In this document: positions 36,292 through 48,112 of the stretch, one piece after another | Layout: the number at the start of each line of letters is the position of its first letter | How positions within the stretch are numbered: the first letter of the stretch is position 1 | Source of the DNA: Eleginops maclovinus | Lineage: Eukaryota > Chordata > Actinopteri > Perciformes > Eleginopidae | Assembly (NCBI RefSeq): GCF_036324505.1 | Contig: NC_086370.1 | Location: 18,192,600 to 18,256,599, forward strand | Reading direction: 5' to 3' | Length of the DNA stretch: 64,000 nt | Translations under genes and position numbers: made by a program | Notes under the pieces: model-generated | Databases searched by the model: none | Told to the model about the DNA's origin: nothing | The model's input: only the letters and a program-made list of their open reading frames with translations

Positions 36292-39200
36292 TGTTTTTTT
36301 TCAAAAATGAGAAAAACCAAATGCTTACTTAATTTGGGTTTTTTTCTCCCCCATTTTTTCAAAACATCATTACTTGGCCAAACAATGCTCAAAAAAGCTG
36401 GGGATTGCTGCATGTTGTAGGTAACATCGTATTCTGTCATATTAAGTGATAATATCCACATTTTCTAAAAATGGATTTTTTTTCAAAAATGGGAAAAACC
36501 AAATCCTAATTTATTTGGGGTTTTTTGCCCATCTTTTCAAAACATCATAACTTGGCCAAACATTGCTCAAAAAAGCTGGGGATTGCTGCATGGTGTAGGT
36601 AACATCGTATTCTGTCATTAAGTGATAATATCCACATTTTCAAAAAATGGCTTTTTTTTCAAAAATGGGAAAAACCAAATCCTAATTTATTTTGGGTTTT
36701 TTCACCCATCTTTTCAAAACATCATAACTTGGCCAAACATTGCTCAAAAAAGCTGGGGATTGCTGCATGGTGTAGGTAACATCGTACTCTGTCATATTAA
36801 GTGATAATATCCACATTTTCATAAAATGGCTTTTTTTTCAAAAATGGGAAAAACCAAATCCTAATTTATTTGGGGTTTTTAACCCCATCTTTTCAAAACA
36901 TCATAACTTGGCCAAACATTGCTCAAAAAAGCTGGGGATTGCTGCATGGTGTAGGTAACATCGTATTCTGTCATTAAGTGATAATATCCACATTTTCAAA
37001 AAATGGCTTTTTTTTCAAAAATGGGAAAAACCAAATCCTAATTTATTTTGGGTTTTTTCGCCCATCTTTTCAAAACATCATAACTTGGCCAAACATTGCT
37101 CAAAAAAGCTGGGGATTGCTGCATGGTGTAGGTAACATCGTATTCTGTCATATTAAGTGATAATATCCACATTTTCTAAAAATGGATTTTTTTTTCAAAA
37201 ATGGGAAAAACCAAATCCTAATTTATTTGGGTTTTTTCGCCCATCTTTTCAAAACATCATAACTTGGCCAAACATTGCTCAAAAAAGCTGGGGATTGTTG
37301 CATGTGTAGGTAACATCGTATTCTGTCATATTAAGTGATAATATCCACATTTTCAAAAAATGGATTTTTTTTTCAAAAATGGGAAAAACCAAATCCTAAT
37401 TTATTTTGGGTTTTTTCGCCCATCTTTTCAAAACATCATAACTTGGCCAAACATTGCTCAAAAAAGCTGGGGATTGCTGCATGTTGTAGGTAACATCGTA
37501 TTCTGTCATATTAGGTGATAATATCCACATTTTCATAAAATGGCTTTTTTTTCAAAAATGGGAAAAACCAAATCCTAATTTATTTTGGGTTTTTTCGCCC
37601 ATCTTTTCAAAACATCATAACTTGGCCAAACATTGCTCAAAAAAGCTGGGGATTGCTGCATGGTGTAGGTAACATCGTATTCTGTCATATTAAGTGATAA
37701 TATCCACATTTTCAAAAAATGGCTTTTTTTTCAAAATGGGAAAAACCAAATCCTAATTTATTTGGGGTTTTTTCGCCCATCTTTTCAAAACATCATAACT
37801 TGGCCAAACATTGCTCAAAAAAGCTGGGGATTGCTGCATGGTGTAGGTAACATCGTATTCTGTCATTAAGTGATAATATCCACATTTTCAAAAAATGGCT
37901 TTTTTTTTCAAAAATGGGAAAAACCAAATCCTAATTTATTTTGGGTTTTTTCGCCCATCTTTTCAAAACATCATAACTTGGCCAAACATTGCTCAAAAAA
38001 GCTGGGGATTGTTGCATGTTGTAGGTAACATCGTATTCTGTCATATTAAGTGATAATATCCACATTTTCAAAAAATGGCTTTTTTTTTCAAAAATGGGAA
38101 AAACCAAATCCTAATTTATTTTGGGCTTTTTTCGCCCATCTTTTCAAAACATCATAACTTGGCCAAACATTGCTCAAAAAAGCTGGGGATTGTTGCATGT
38201 TGTAGGTAACATCGTATTCTGTCATATTAAGTGATAATATCCACATTTTCTAAAAATGGATTTTTTTTTTCAAAAATGGGAAAAACCAAATCCTAATTTA
38301 TTTTGGGTTTTTTCGCCCATCTTTTCAAAACATCATAACTTGGCCAAACATTGCTCAAAAAAGCTGGGGATTGTTGCATGTTGTAGGTAACATCGTATTC
38401 TGTCATATTAAGTGATAATATCCACATTTTCAAAAAATGGCTTTTTTTTTCAAAAATGGGAAAAACCAAATCCTAATTTATTTTGGGTTTTTTCGCCCAT
38501 CTTTTCAAAACATCATAACTTGGCCAAACATTGCTCAAAAAAGCTGGGGATTGCTGCATGTTGTAGGTAACATCGTATTCTGTCATATTAGGTGATAATA
38601 TCCACATTTTCATAAAATGGCTTTTTTTTCAAAAATGGGAAAAACCAAATCCTAATTTATTTTGGGTTTTTTGCCCATCTTTTCAAAACATCATAACTTG
38701 GCCAAACATTGCTCAAAAAAGCTGGGGATTGCTGCATGGTGTAGGTAACATCGTATTCTGTCATATTAAGTGATAATATCCACATTTTCTAAAAATGGAT
38801 TTTTTTTTCAAAAATGGGAAAAACCAAATCCTAATTTATTTTGGGTTTTTTCGCCCATCTTTTCAAAACATCATAACTTGGCCAAACATTGCTCAAAAAA
38901 GCTGGGGATTGCTGCATGTTGTAGGTAACATCGTATTCTGTCATATTAAGTGATAATATCCACATTTTCAAAAAATTGCTTTTTTTTTCAAAAATGGGAA
39001 AAACCAAATCCTAATTTATTTGGGGTTTTTTCGCCCATCTTTTCAAAACATCATAACTTGGCCAAACATTGCTCAAAAAAGCTGGGGATTGCTGCATGTT
39101 GTAGGTAACATCGTATTCTGTCATATTAAGTGATAATATCCACATTTTCATAAAATGGCTTTTTTTTCAAAAATGGGAAAAACCAAATCCTAATTTATTT

Positions 39201-40680
39201 GGGGTTTTTAACCCCATCTTTTCAAAACATCATAACTTGGCCAAACATTGCTCAAAAAAGCTGGGATTGCTGCATGTTGTAGGTAACATCGTATTCTGTC
39301 ATATTAAGTGATAATATCCACATTTTCAAAAAATTGCTTTTTTTTTCAAAAATGGGAAAAACCAAATCCTAATTTATTTTGGGTTTTTTCGCCCATCTTT
39401 TCAAAACATCATAACTTGGCCAAACATTGCTCAAAAAAGCTGGGGATTGCTGCATGGTGTAGGTAACATCGTATTCTGTCATATTAAGTGATAATATCCA
39501 CATTTTCTAAAAATGGCTTTTTTTTTCAAAAATGGGAAAAACCAAATCCTAATTTATTTTGGGTTTTTTCGCCCATCTTTTCAAAACATCATAACTTGGC
39601 CAAACATTGCTCAAAAAAGCTGGAGATTGCTGCATGGTGTAGGTAACATCGTATTCTGTCATATTAAGTGATAATATCCACATTTTCATAAAATGGCTTT
39701 TTTTTCAAAAATGGGAAAAACCAAATCCTAATTTATTTGGGGTTTTTACCCCATCTTTTCAAAACATCATAACTTGGCCAAACATTGCTCAAAAAAGCTG
39801 GGGATTGCTGCATGGTGTAGGTAACATCGTATTCTGTCATTAAGTGATAATATCCACATTTTCAAAAAATGGCTTTTTTTTCAAAAATGGGAAAAACCAA
39901 ATCCTAATTTATTTTGGGTTTTTTCGCCCATCTTTTCAAAACATCATAACTTGGCCAAACATTGCTCAAAAAAGCTGGGGATTGCTGCATGTTGTAGGTA
40001 ACATCGTATTCTGTCATATTAAGTGATAATATCCACATTTTCATAAAATGGCTTTTTTTTCAAAAATGGGAAAAACCAAATCCTAATTTATTTTGGGTTT
40101 TTTCGCCCATCTTTTCAAAACATCATAACTTGGCCAAACATTGCTCAAAAAAGCTGGGGATTGCTGCATGGTGTAGGTAACATCGTATTCTGTCATATTA
40201 AGTGATAATATCCACATTTTCAAAAATGGCTTTTTTTTCAAAAATGGGAAAAACCAAATCCTAATTTATTTGGGGTTTTTAACCCCATCTTTTCAAAACA
40301 TCATAACTTGGCCAAACATTGCTCAAAAAAGCTGGGGATTGCTGCATGGTGTAGGTAACATCGTATTCTGTCATATTAAGTGATAATATCCACATTTTCA
40401 AAAATGGCTTTTTTTTCAAAAATGGGAAAAACCAAATCCTAATTTATTTGGGGTTTTTAACCCCATCTTTTCAAAACATCATAACTTGGCCAAACATTGC
40501 TCAAAAAAGCTGGGGATTGCTGCATGGTGTAGGTAACATCGTATTCTGTCATCTGTTCAAAAAATTGACTTTTTTTCAAAAATGAGAAAAACAAAATGCT
40601 TAGGCCTACTTATTTTGGGAGGTTTTTTTCCCCCGTTTTTGGATCATCATATCTTGTCCAAAAAATCCTCAAAAAAGCTT
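36292..40680. repeat. satellite array, about 24 units of 178-180 bp
   Basis: Head-to-tail units, each containing GGGAAAAACCAAATCCTAAT, TTTTCAAAACATCATAACTT, GGCCAAACATTGCTCAAAAA, AGCTGGGGATTGCTGCATG and GGTAACATCGTATTCTGTCA, then AAGTGATAATATCCACATTT. Variants differ mainly by homopolymer length, a TTTAACCCCATC versus TTTTCGCCCATC alternative, a missing TAT, and GTTGTAGG/GTGTAGG. The first unit (36292-36380) and the last (40555-40680) are clearly diverged and share AAAATGAGAAAAAC and AAATGCTTA, while the inner units are nearly uniform. Unit length is close to one nucleosome plus linker. The 60-codon ORFs inside are chance. Confidence 0.97.
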
Positions 40681-41500
40681 ATTCTACGATGGGGTTTCCA
40701 TGGCTGCTGATTAGATAATAGATATCTCCTTTGCACATATATGAATACATCTCATTGTTATTTTCCTAATTTACAATAAATTGGGCCATTGCTTTTCAGC
40801 GAACACTCTCTCCTCTTGAGACATACTTTGTTATTACACAACTGATGCTTTTCATTGTCAGATTTGTTCAAATTTTACATAATGCAGCGTATCCCTAATT
40901 TATGAACAGTTTTTTCCTCCATATCACTTTTGGCAGCTCATAACTGTTATATGTATTAACCTGCATATGCAATACGTCAATTAATATTGTTATACAAGGT
41001 TTGTTAATACTGCAAACATGTGAATGCTATCATATCCACACTAGAAGATGACTGGGTAAACAATTGCATTATTATAGTCAGTCAGCATGTCATGAATATT
41101 CAATCTTTTTAAAGGTTGTGGAATATTACAGAAATCTCTTCCTGACTGATGTTTGACAGGCGTCAGAGCAAAAGCCAATTCCCTCAAATTAACCTTGCTG
41201 ATGTTTCTTTTGATTGTTTTCCTTTATTAAACAAAATGTGATTAATTCATAAATTATTCATCAATTTAATTATACATTTTATTAATTGCATAATTTTTCA
41301 TGGAAATGTGATGAATGCATTAACAAGTAGAGCACCACCCTTTGGGTTCCTCACACGGTAGTTGGAGTTGTGCAAGACTGTAGCATGAGTGGTGAAGGAC
41401 TGTTTTCTGCTACCTACTGTATATATCTCTAAATGACAATATATTGAATACATATGGGTTTTGTTAGAGTAACAAATACCATAATCTACCATCTACCATA
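40681..41500. other. non-coding stretch, very AT-rich
   Basis: Nothing recognised. AT-rich block near 41180-41300 with several TTAAT/ATTAAT words. Confidence 0.4.
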
Positions 41501-41504
41501 AACC

Positions 41505-42085
41505 CTCGCCACATCCCGTATTGATTATTGCAACTCCATCCTCTCTGGTCGTCCTCAAATCTCTGTGTAAACTCCAACTGGTCCAAAACTCAGCCGCCCG
41601 TATCATCACCAGAACTCCTTCCATGGATCATATCACTCTGGTTCTTCAACAATTCCATTGGCTCCCTGTCAAATACCGCATCCACTTTAAAATGTTGCTC
41701 CCTACCTACAAGGCCCTTCACACTCTTGCACCTCCATATCTCTCTGAACTCCTTCACACCTACACTCCCTCTCGTGCTCTCCAATCCTCCTCTGCCTTCC
41801 AACCCACTGTACCTTCTGCCTGCTTGACCACCATGGGGTCCAGAGCCTTCAGCTACTCTGCCCCCCATCTCTGGAACTCTCTGCCACAAGATATCCACAA
41901 TATGGACTCACTTTCAACCTTCAAATCCTGCCTGAAAACCCTCCTTTTTAAACTGGCCTACTCTGAACTTATTGTTTGTTTAGAATAAGCCTGGAATTAC
42001 TGTTTGACCTTTGTTGTTGTTTGTTCCTAATTATGCTCTGTAAGACGCCCATAAATAAAATGTATTATTATTATTATTATAATAA
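41505..42085 (+). mobile_element. 3' fragment of a LINE (ORF2 C-terminus, frameshifted)
   Basis: An open frame of 155 codons (41521-41988) matches the region downstream of the RT in fish non-LTR elements: KLQLVQNSAARIITRTPSMD, HWLPVKYRIHFKMLLPTYKA, LHTLAPPYLSELL, TMGSRAFSYSAPHLWNSLP and STFKSCLKTLLF. Just upstream, at about 41513-41560, another frame gives RIDYCNSILSG, which should be continuous with it, so a frameshift separates the two. The 3' end is ATAAATAAAATGTATTATTA with a (TTA)n tail. The whole RT core is missing: a strongly 5'-truncated, dead copy. Confidence 0.8.
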
Positions 42086-43714
42086 ATACTGGAATGAGAA
42101 TATGATTGACATCGCAAGCGGTCCCTCAACAAAAAGGAATGGGATTTCTGAATATTGCAGAAATTAAGGTTTGTGGCCAACACACGCCTAAGCTAAAAGG
42201 CGGACTCGTTTCGTAAAGATCGAAGATTCACAGGTGGGTAATTGCTGACGTATTTTGTGTCGTAGAAGAACGTGAACATCATGTAAGCTTGTGTTGACCT
42301 TATTTCAGTCTTCTAACCAAACACATTCAAATAACCATGGACTTCGAGACAAGGGAAATGGAAGTGGTGAAATACTGCGTCTTACTCGGGTTTAAGGGCT
42401 CATTAATGCACCACTCAAAAAATGTGAGCTGCAACGATCAGGTCTTACTCATCGCAGGGTTTGTTTTAGTTTATCGAATGCTCGTAGGAAAATAAAAGCT
42501 GCTCTGTGAATTGCTTCTTCAGGTGAAGTAATTATCTCCCGGTTTTGGAGACAGACACTGTGTACACTGAAGTGAGAGCTAAAACAATAAGAAGCTGTTA
42601 CTTCAAATCAACCATGGTACCTGCTCACATTACTGAAAAGCAACAGAAGTTAAATTGAGAGTTTTCACTGTGCATTTGAGTGTCCCTTCCCTTTTGGAGT
42701 TGCACTTTCTCTGTCCGGACAAATCATTTACAAAAAACTTTATAACGACAGAACAAAGAGTTGCTGGATCGGAAGACATCCTTTAATGCACAAACAGCTG
42801 CTACATCGCCCCTATGCCCTTTGCGGAAGTGGTTGTGTGTGAAAGTTAGGGAGAAGTCATTCCCAGGCCTTTGCTGATAAATATTTCAGGGAGAGAAATG
42901 CGCCTCGTCTCTCTGCATCAGTTTACAGTGCCACTGTTCCTCCACACACTTGCACTTAGAGTGCTACATGCACAAACCGTTTTAAAGGGCTACAGTCGAC
43001 AGGTAACCTTTTTCTTTTGCCCAATGCGGTTACAGCAGCAGCACCGACAACACACACGCTCCCGAGACAGTCACAGTAAGAGCCGGAGGGAAGACAACAG
43101 AAAGTGAGGGGAAAGGACAACCAATGAATAAATCCAATGTGCAATGAACAGACAATAAGTAATTGAAGACGAAGAGTAAGGATTTTTGACTTTGACAGTG
43201 TTCAAAGCACATGTCAGTTGTACAGCTACCAACTTTTCCAGTGTAACATAGCCTTGAAGAAACTCAAATCACAAGGCCTGGGACTTATAGGTGTATTATC
43301 AATTAGTCTGCGAAATTAAGTTTCTGGTTCTAAAATGTCAGGAAATGGGAAAAATGTTAATCGTAGAATCCCAGAATTCAAGTGGACATCTTTTTGTTTG
43401 GTCTGGAGATCAAAACACAGACTTCTCAAATGTGAATGTTTGGGTTTTATATTAAGTCCTCCTTTTGGGTTGAACATTTCTGATCTGTCCATTGACTGAT
43501 CGTTCAGCTCTGAAGCTCACAATGATTTAAAGTGTAAATATACAGCAAATGCTTATTGCCGCATAATATCAATTTCCCAATATAACATTTTCCATCACAA
43601 AAAGAAGATTTTCTCAAGAGACTAAATGATATAGAATAATTCCTGTCTTTTATCAAAGCCATATAGAAAAGGACCAATTCTTTGGTGATCAAACAAAAAT
43701 ATATACCTGATATA
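42086..43714. other. non-coding stretch with a dispersed repeat fragment
   Basis: 42225-42275 resembles 21775-21826 (GGTAATT.CTGAC.TA...GTCGTAGA). 43300-43480 has words of a fish hAT-like repeat interior (AAAATGTCAGGAAATGGGAA). No gene recognised. Confidence 0.35.
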
Positions 43715-43716
43715 TA

Positions 43717-43886
43717 CAGCCGCGGAAAAAATTAAGAGACCAATTTCTTTTTTTATTGTATTCTATAAAACTACTGAGAATTTTTCTCTGTGTTGGAATT
43801 CAACAGACACTTCAATGGCTGCCATACACGTAGAGACAAAGATTTAATAAACATTTGGAGTGGTCTCTTAATTGTTTCCAGAGCTG
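43717..43886. mobile_element. short TIR element (MITE), copy 2 of 2 in window
   Basis: Left end TA|CAGCCGCGGAAAAAATTAAG, right end GGTCTCTTAATTGTTTCCAG followed by AGCTG|TA. The inverted ends are CAGC.C.GGAAA.AATTAAGAGACCA and TA lies on both sides. Interior words are shared with 2335-2554. Non-autonomous. Confidence 0.8.
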
Positions 43887-44185
43887 TAGTTTACATAAAA
43901 AGCACTTTGTTTTTGTTTAAATCATATAAATATATTAAATTCATAGGCTTTGGGACAATATTTTAACTTGAGTGTTTGTTCCCTCAAATACTATACAAAA
44001 ATCCACTCAATTTAGTCTATTTTCTGTCCCTTTTATTGTTGAATCTATGCACCGTAAGTCAAGCCTGCTCATACTGCTCCTAAATGTTAGCCAGTGAAAA
44101 GTCATTTTGAGCAACAGAGCAAGCATGGTGAAAAATCTGTCTCAATCTTTAATTTACACATACCTACACTCTCATGCATAGAATT

Positions 44186-44420
44186 AAGGCTGCAACCTGA
44201 AGCTAACAACTAGTTAATTATTTTCACCATCAATTAATCTTACAATTATTTGCTCGATTGCCCAATTAATCATCTAGTTTAGAAAATGTCAGAAAACAAG
44301 CAGAGTCCAAGGTGAGGCCTTCAATTACCTTTTTTTGTCTGATGAACAGTCTAAATTCAGAGATATGGAATGTCTAAAATAAAACAGAATGAACAGGAAA
44401 TCCTTTCTTTTAAAAGATTA
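44186..44420 (+). mobile_element. fragment of a hAT-like AAGGCTGCAAC element
   Basis: Starts AAGGCTGCAACCTGAAGCTA, continues TTAATTATTTTCACCATCAA, ATTTGCTCGATT and AAAATGTCAGAAAA, a word order I recognise from a common fish repeat. It is the opposite end of the family seen at 3556-3706. No ORF. Confidence 0.55.
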
Positions 44421-47400
44421 AGCAGAAAACGTTTAACATTTCTGCTTGGAAAAGATTTAACTATTCAAACGTATGGTTTCATCCCAGCACGTCACCACAA
44501 GTGACATTTAGTTGATCTAAACTCTTCCACTGCCGCCAAACTCATTCATAAAATGTCAAAACGCCATCTACTATCACATTGTGAATCTTGCCGTGCAGGG
44601 AATGACAAAGTAAGATGGAGAAAAGAGAGAAAGATAGAAGCTGAAGTAGAGAGACACAGGTGCCGAGTCCCTTTGCCCTGAACGGCGGAGGTCATATCAG
44701 TGATTCAGTATGGCTGACTGAGTCCTCTGTCACATGACATGCAGACGAGGACGATGTTGAAAACTCTTAACAGGACTTGATAGGGATTTCCTCTGCTGCC
44801 TGATCGAGTTGACACTTTTCTACCCCTGTGCCATTTCTGTGAGAGCACTTTACGCCAAGCGTCAGTCTACATCACCCCAACCTTTCCAATGTGTCTGAGA
44901 CCATTGCTGGGTAATTGACAAAAATGTGGTAGGCCAAGGCCAATTCGACCACTGAGAAAGTCTGCTTCAAATCCTAAATACGCTATCTGGGGTGAAACAG
45001 CAACCAGGAGCAACTGAATATCACAAATTACAGCTATTTCCCCTGGAACCAATCTCAGTTTTTTGTACCCAGAGTTGAATTCTCAATTTCGTATTCATTG
45101 AAAAGCAAGGCACATGCTAATGCTCCGAGATTCATGCAGCGTTATAGAAGAAATGCATTGAGGTGACAAGCGACTACATTTACCGTAGTGTTGGAGATGT
45201 CTGTCTGTCACACCAGAGGTCCTCTAAAGCTCGGCCTTCAAGTCAAGATTCTCAGAATAACTGAAAACTGAATGTGATGTATGACCTTTCTAAAAACTAA
45301 TCCAGAAGAAGTCCCTAGAGTTCAACAGCCACACTCTCTTGGCCTAGACCACAGCGATGGTTTCTATAAATCACATTGAGGCTACTCAAGATCTTGGAAA
45401 GGTTATTGGATCACACCTACGTTTGGCAGGAGTTGTGGGGAAGAGGGGGAAGGTACGTCAGACAAGTCCGCCTTTACATCGTCTTGTTTTGTATGATGAG
45501 TTTTACCCTTATGCCAAAGATGAGCATAACGACATAACACAGCCATCCTGCAAGCTTATTGTTATCACCTGCATCTTTCTGAGTCTGTCTGGGCTTTAAA
45601 ACAATCACATATCTGAGCAATCTACAGCATTCATCTTAAAGATACACCAATAAACAAATTAAATAGTGAAGGGTAGGGCAGAGGAAGGTGCAGTCTCAGT
45701 GAGGTATTTGTAACAGCATTAATAACCCTGGTGCTAAGTTTATTATCTCTCTGTAAGGAATATAAATGAGCAGCAGGATGCTCTTACAACGCATATCTAC
45801 TCTAAGTGGGCACCGGTCGGAAAAGGTCTCCCCTTTAAAAAGACAGTGTTTCATACACTGCATATCTGCATTCCTGAAAAACAGACTCAAAATGTTTGTT
45901 CAAGGATGTATGAACTCTTAGAGTTTCAGTATGCTACTCCAGGCCATTAAAGAGCACGTTTTTTCTTTGCTGGCTCATGCAGAGTAATTTGCTTCCTCTC
46001 TATCTTGTATGTGTTGGCCTCCAAGGAGGCAGAGTTTCATTACAGCCAAAGCCCAGTTTAGCATGCCTGGAATGGTTCACATTGATCTGTTTGGCCCTGG
46101 TAGATCCCTGTCCGATCCTTCGCATTGGGGGGCTGCAGTTAGGAGCCAAGCGTTTGCACCTGCCAGGTAATGAGGGTAGCTTTGATGAAGCTTAACATCA
46201 TTGCTTTTCAGAAGAATTGTGTGTGAAAACCTTTTGATCTTAAGAGCCTTTTGATTTCCAACCGTCTGTTTTTGTATCTTTATTTTCATCATTTCCTCCC
46301 CCATGTCTGCAACATGGTTTTAGGGCAGACCTGGATTTTTATAAGTTAGTGTCGAATGTGACTCAACAACCCAGAAATAAGTTCTCTGCATACATGACCA
46401 GGATGGATCAAATGCCTTGAGGAGACGTGCATTCAAAGCATCATCACTAAGCCACAGAAATACACCTTTACTCTTCCAGCAAAGCTATTCTTCAAACAAT
46501 ACGCTGAGAATCTGTATCAGGTCTGCTGTCAAACCGCATACTACTGATGCCTCGGAAAATGGAAAGGCGCCTGACAGATGTGTAGTGGCAAGAAATAACT
46601 GTGATTGTGTCAGTCCATCAACAACACCTTGTTTTCTGGTCTCACTAAGGAGAATATGCGAGCGCTATAGAGTCGGTGTCGGAGTGTGTTACTGTGTGCC
46701 AGGGCTGACATGACAGTGTCCTAAATATTGGACAAGTCTATTATGTGTTGTGCGATAGGAGAGAATTGTGCAATGACATCGAGAGTGCAGCAGACAGAGA
46801 GGGAGGGTGTGTATCACACCATTTCTTTAGAGAATCAAATAAAACGTCTCTGATTTCTTACCCTTCTTTTAAACGCGCCCTTCCTTTGTGGGCAGATGTT
46901 CCTCTGTGAGCCTCGAGGCTTGAAATGAAACACTTGCACTCATTTCAACCATAGGCCAAATCTCCACAGAGCTTTAAGTATAGATCTCCCACACATCCCC
47001 AGTTGTTCAAGGGTCTCTCAGGCAACAGATGTGTTTCCAAACCCCATTTAACCAGACACAGGGAGTTGATCAATGCATGCGAGGTAAGGCCCCACGGAGG
47101 TGATGGAGATACCTGCCACCGCAGCAGCATCGGCTGATCTGTTACTGACAAATACTCTCCCTGGGACATGAATCTACTCCCGATCCCTCCAACTGAGCCG
47201 GGGCAGACGAAAAGAGAAAGACAGAGGGGGGATGTCCAAGAAGGATTTAACATGCAGCAAAAGTAAAGTGTCTGGAGACAGGTACTGATTTATCCAAAGT
47301 TTCAAGGTCGGATTTATTTCTTTTTGTCTTCAGTGTAATGTGAAGGAAGATTATCTCTGTATTGGTGCTTCTAGAGACATTCATCGCAGAAGGAACCACT

Positions 47401-48042
47401 ACAGAATCCATTCAGTATTTTGCCAGATGTGTATTTGTCTGTCTGGATATGAACACATTTGTTCACCTGAAAAGCATTCTAATCCTTCAAGATGCATTCA
47501 CAAAACACTAAATAAGGGCCTTGCTCTTAAGACCTAGCAAGGGTGCGGGAAGTAGGATGGTGAAGTAGAGGCCTCTGGCCTTATTTGCCGTTGGATCCCA
47601 AGATGGTGTTTTGTCTGTCTTTGCTTGTGTTGTTGCATTTAGAGGTTTTTCCAGTGGATTAGAAATAGTTTCTTTATTTTTCTGTTTTGTCTTTGTTTAC
47701 TTGTCAAGTCAGTTTGCATCCAGATGAGTGGGTGGCACTATTGATTTAAAGATGTAAGGTTAAGTTCAACAGTAAAGCATGATATTATGTAATGGGGGGG
47801 GGGGGGGGCATACTCCTGCATGCACATATATAGTGAATCCCCATCTATCCCTGGACTGCAACTATAGCAAAGCTTGTAAATGGTGAAATGGTAGATGGAC
47901 TGTATATCACTTTACATTTACAAGTTATCATTTACCACAATGCATAGACAGGGTATAAATGGGAAAGACAGAGGGAGGAAGGAAGGAAGCTAACATTCAC
48001 ACTATTGGCAATGTATCTTTTTGAAGAAATCATTGACGTGTT
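44421..48042. other. non-coding stretch, nothing recognised
   Basis: About 3.6 kb with only short, domain-free ORFs on both strands (for example 45357-45599, 46417-46713, 46945-47253). A poly-G run of 16 lies at 47793-47808. Confidence 0.45.
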
Positions 48043-48112
48043 GACTGTAAGTGCTGGGAACAAACCCACAACCTTCCGATTGAACGGCGACCACACTGCC
48101 TCACAGCTGTGG
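48043..48112 (-). mobile_element. tRNA-like SINE remnant
   Basis: Read on the minus strand it contains GCAGTGTGGTCGCCGTTCAA and a degenerate B box GGTTGTGGGTTTGTTCCC. The combination is typical of tRNA-derived SINE heads in fish. No tail or duplication was seen, so it is a remnant. Confidence 0.4.

Noticed and set aside
36622..40026. Repeated 60-codon ORFs in the satellite
   Set aside because: Chance frames in some repeat units; most units break them by small indels.
36292..40680. CRISPR-like array
   Set aside because: Units are 178-180 bp of continuous satellite without unique spacers, in eukaryotic DNA.
41590..41898. 102-codon minus-strand Gly-rich ORF
   Set aside because: Antisense of the LINE C-terminal fragment.
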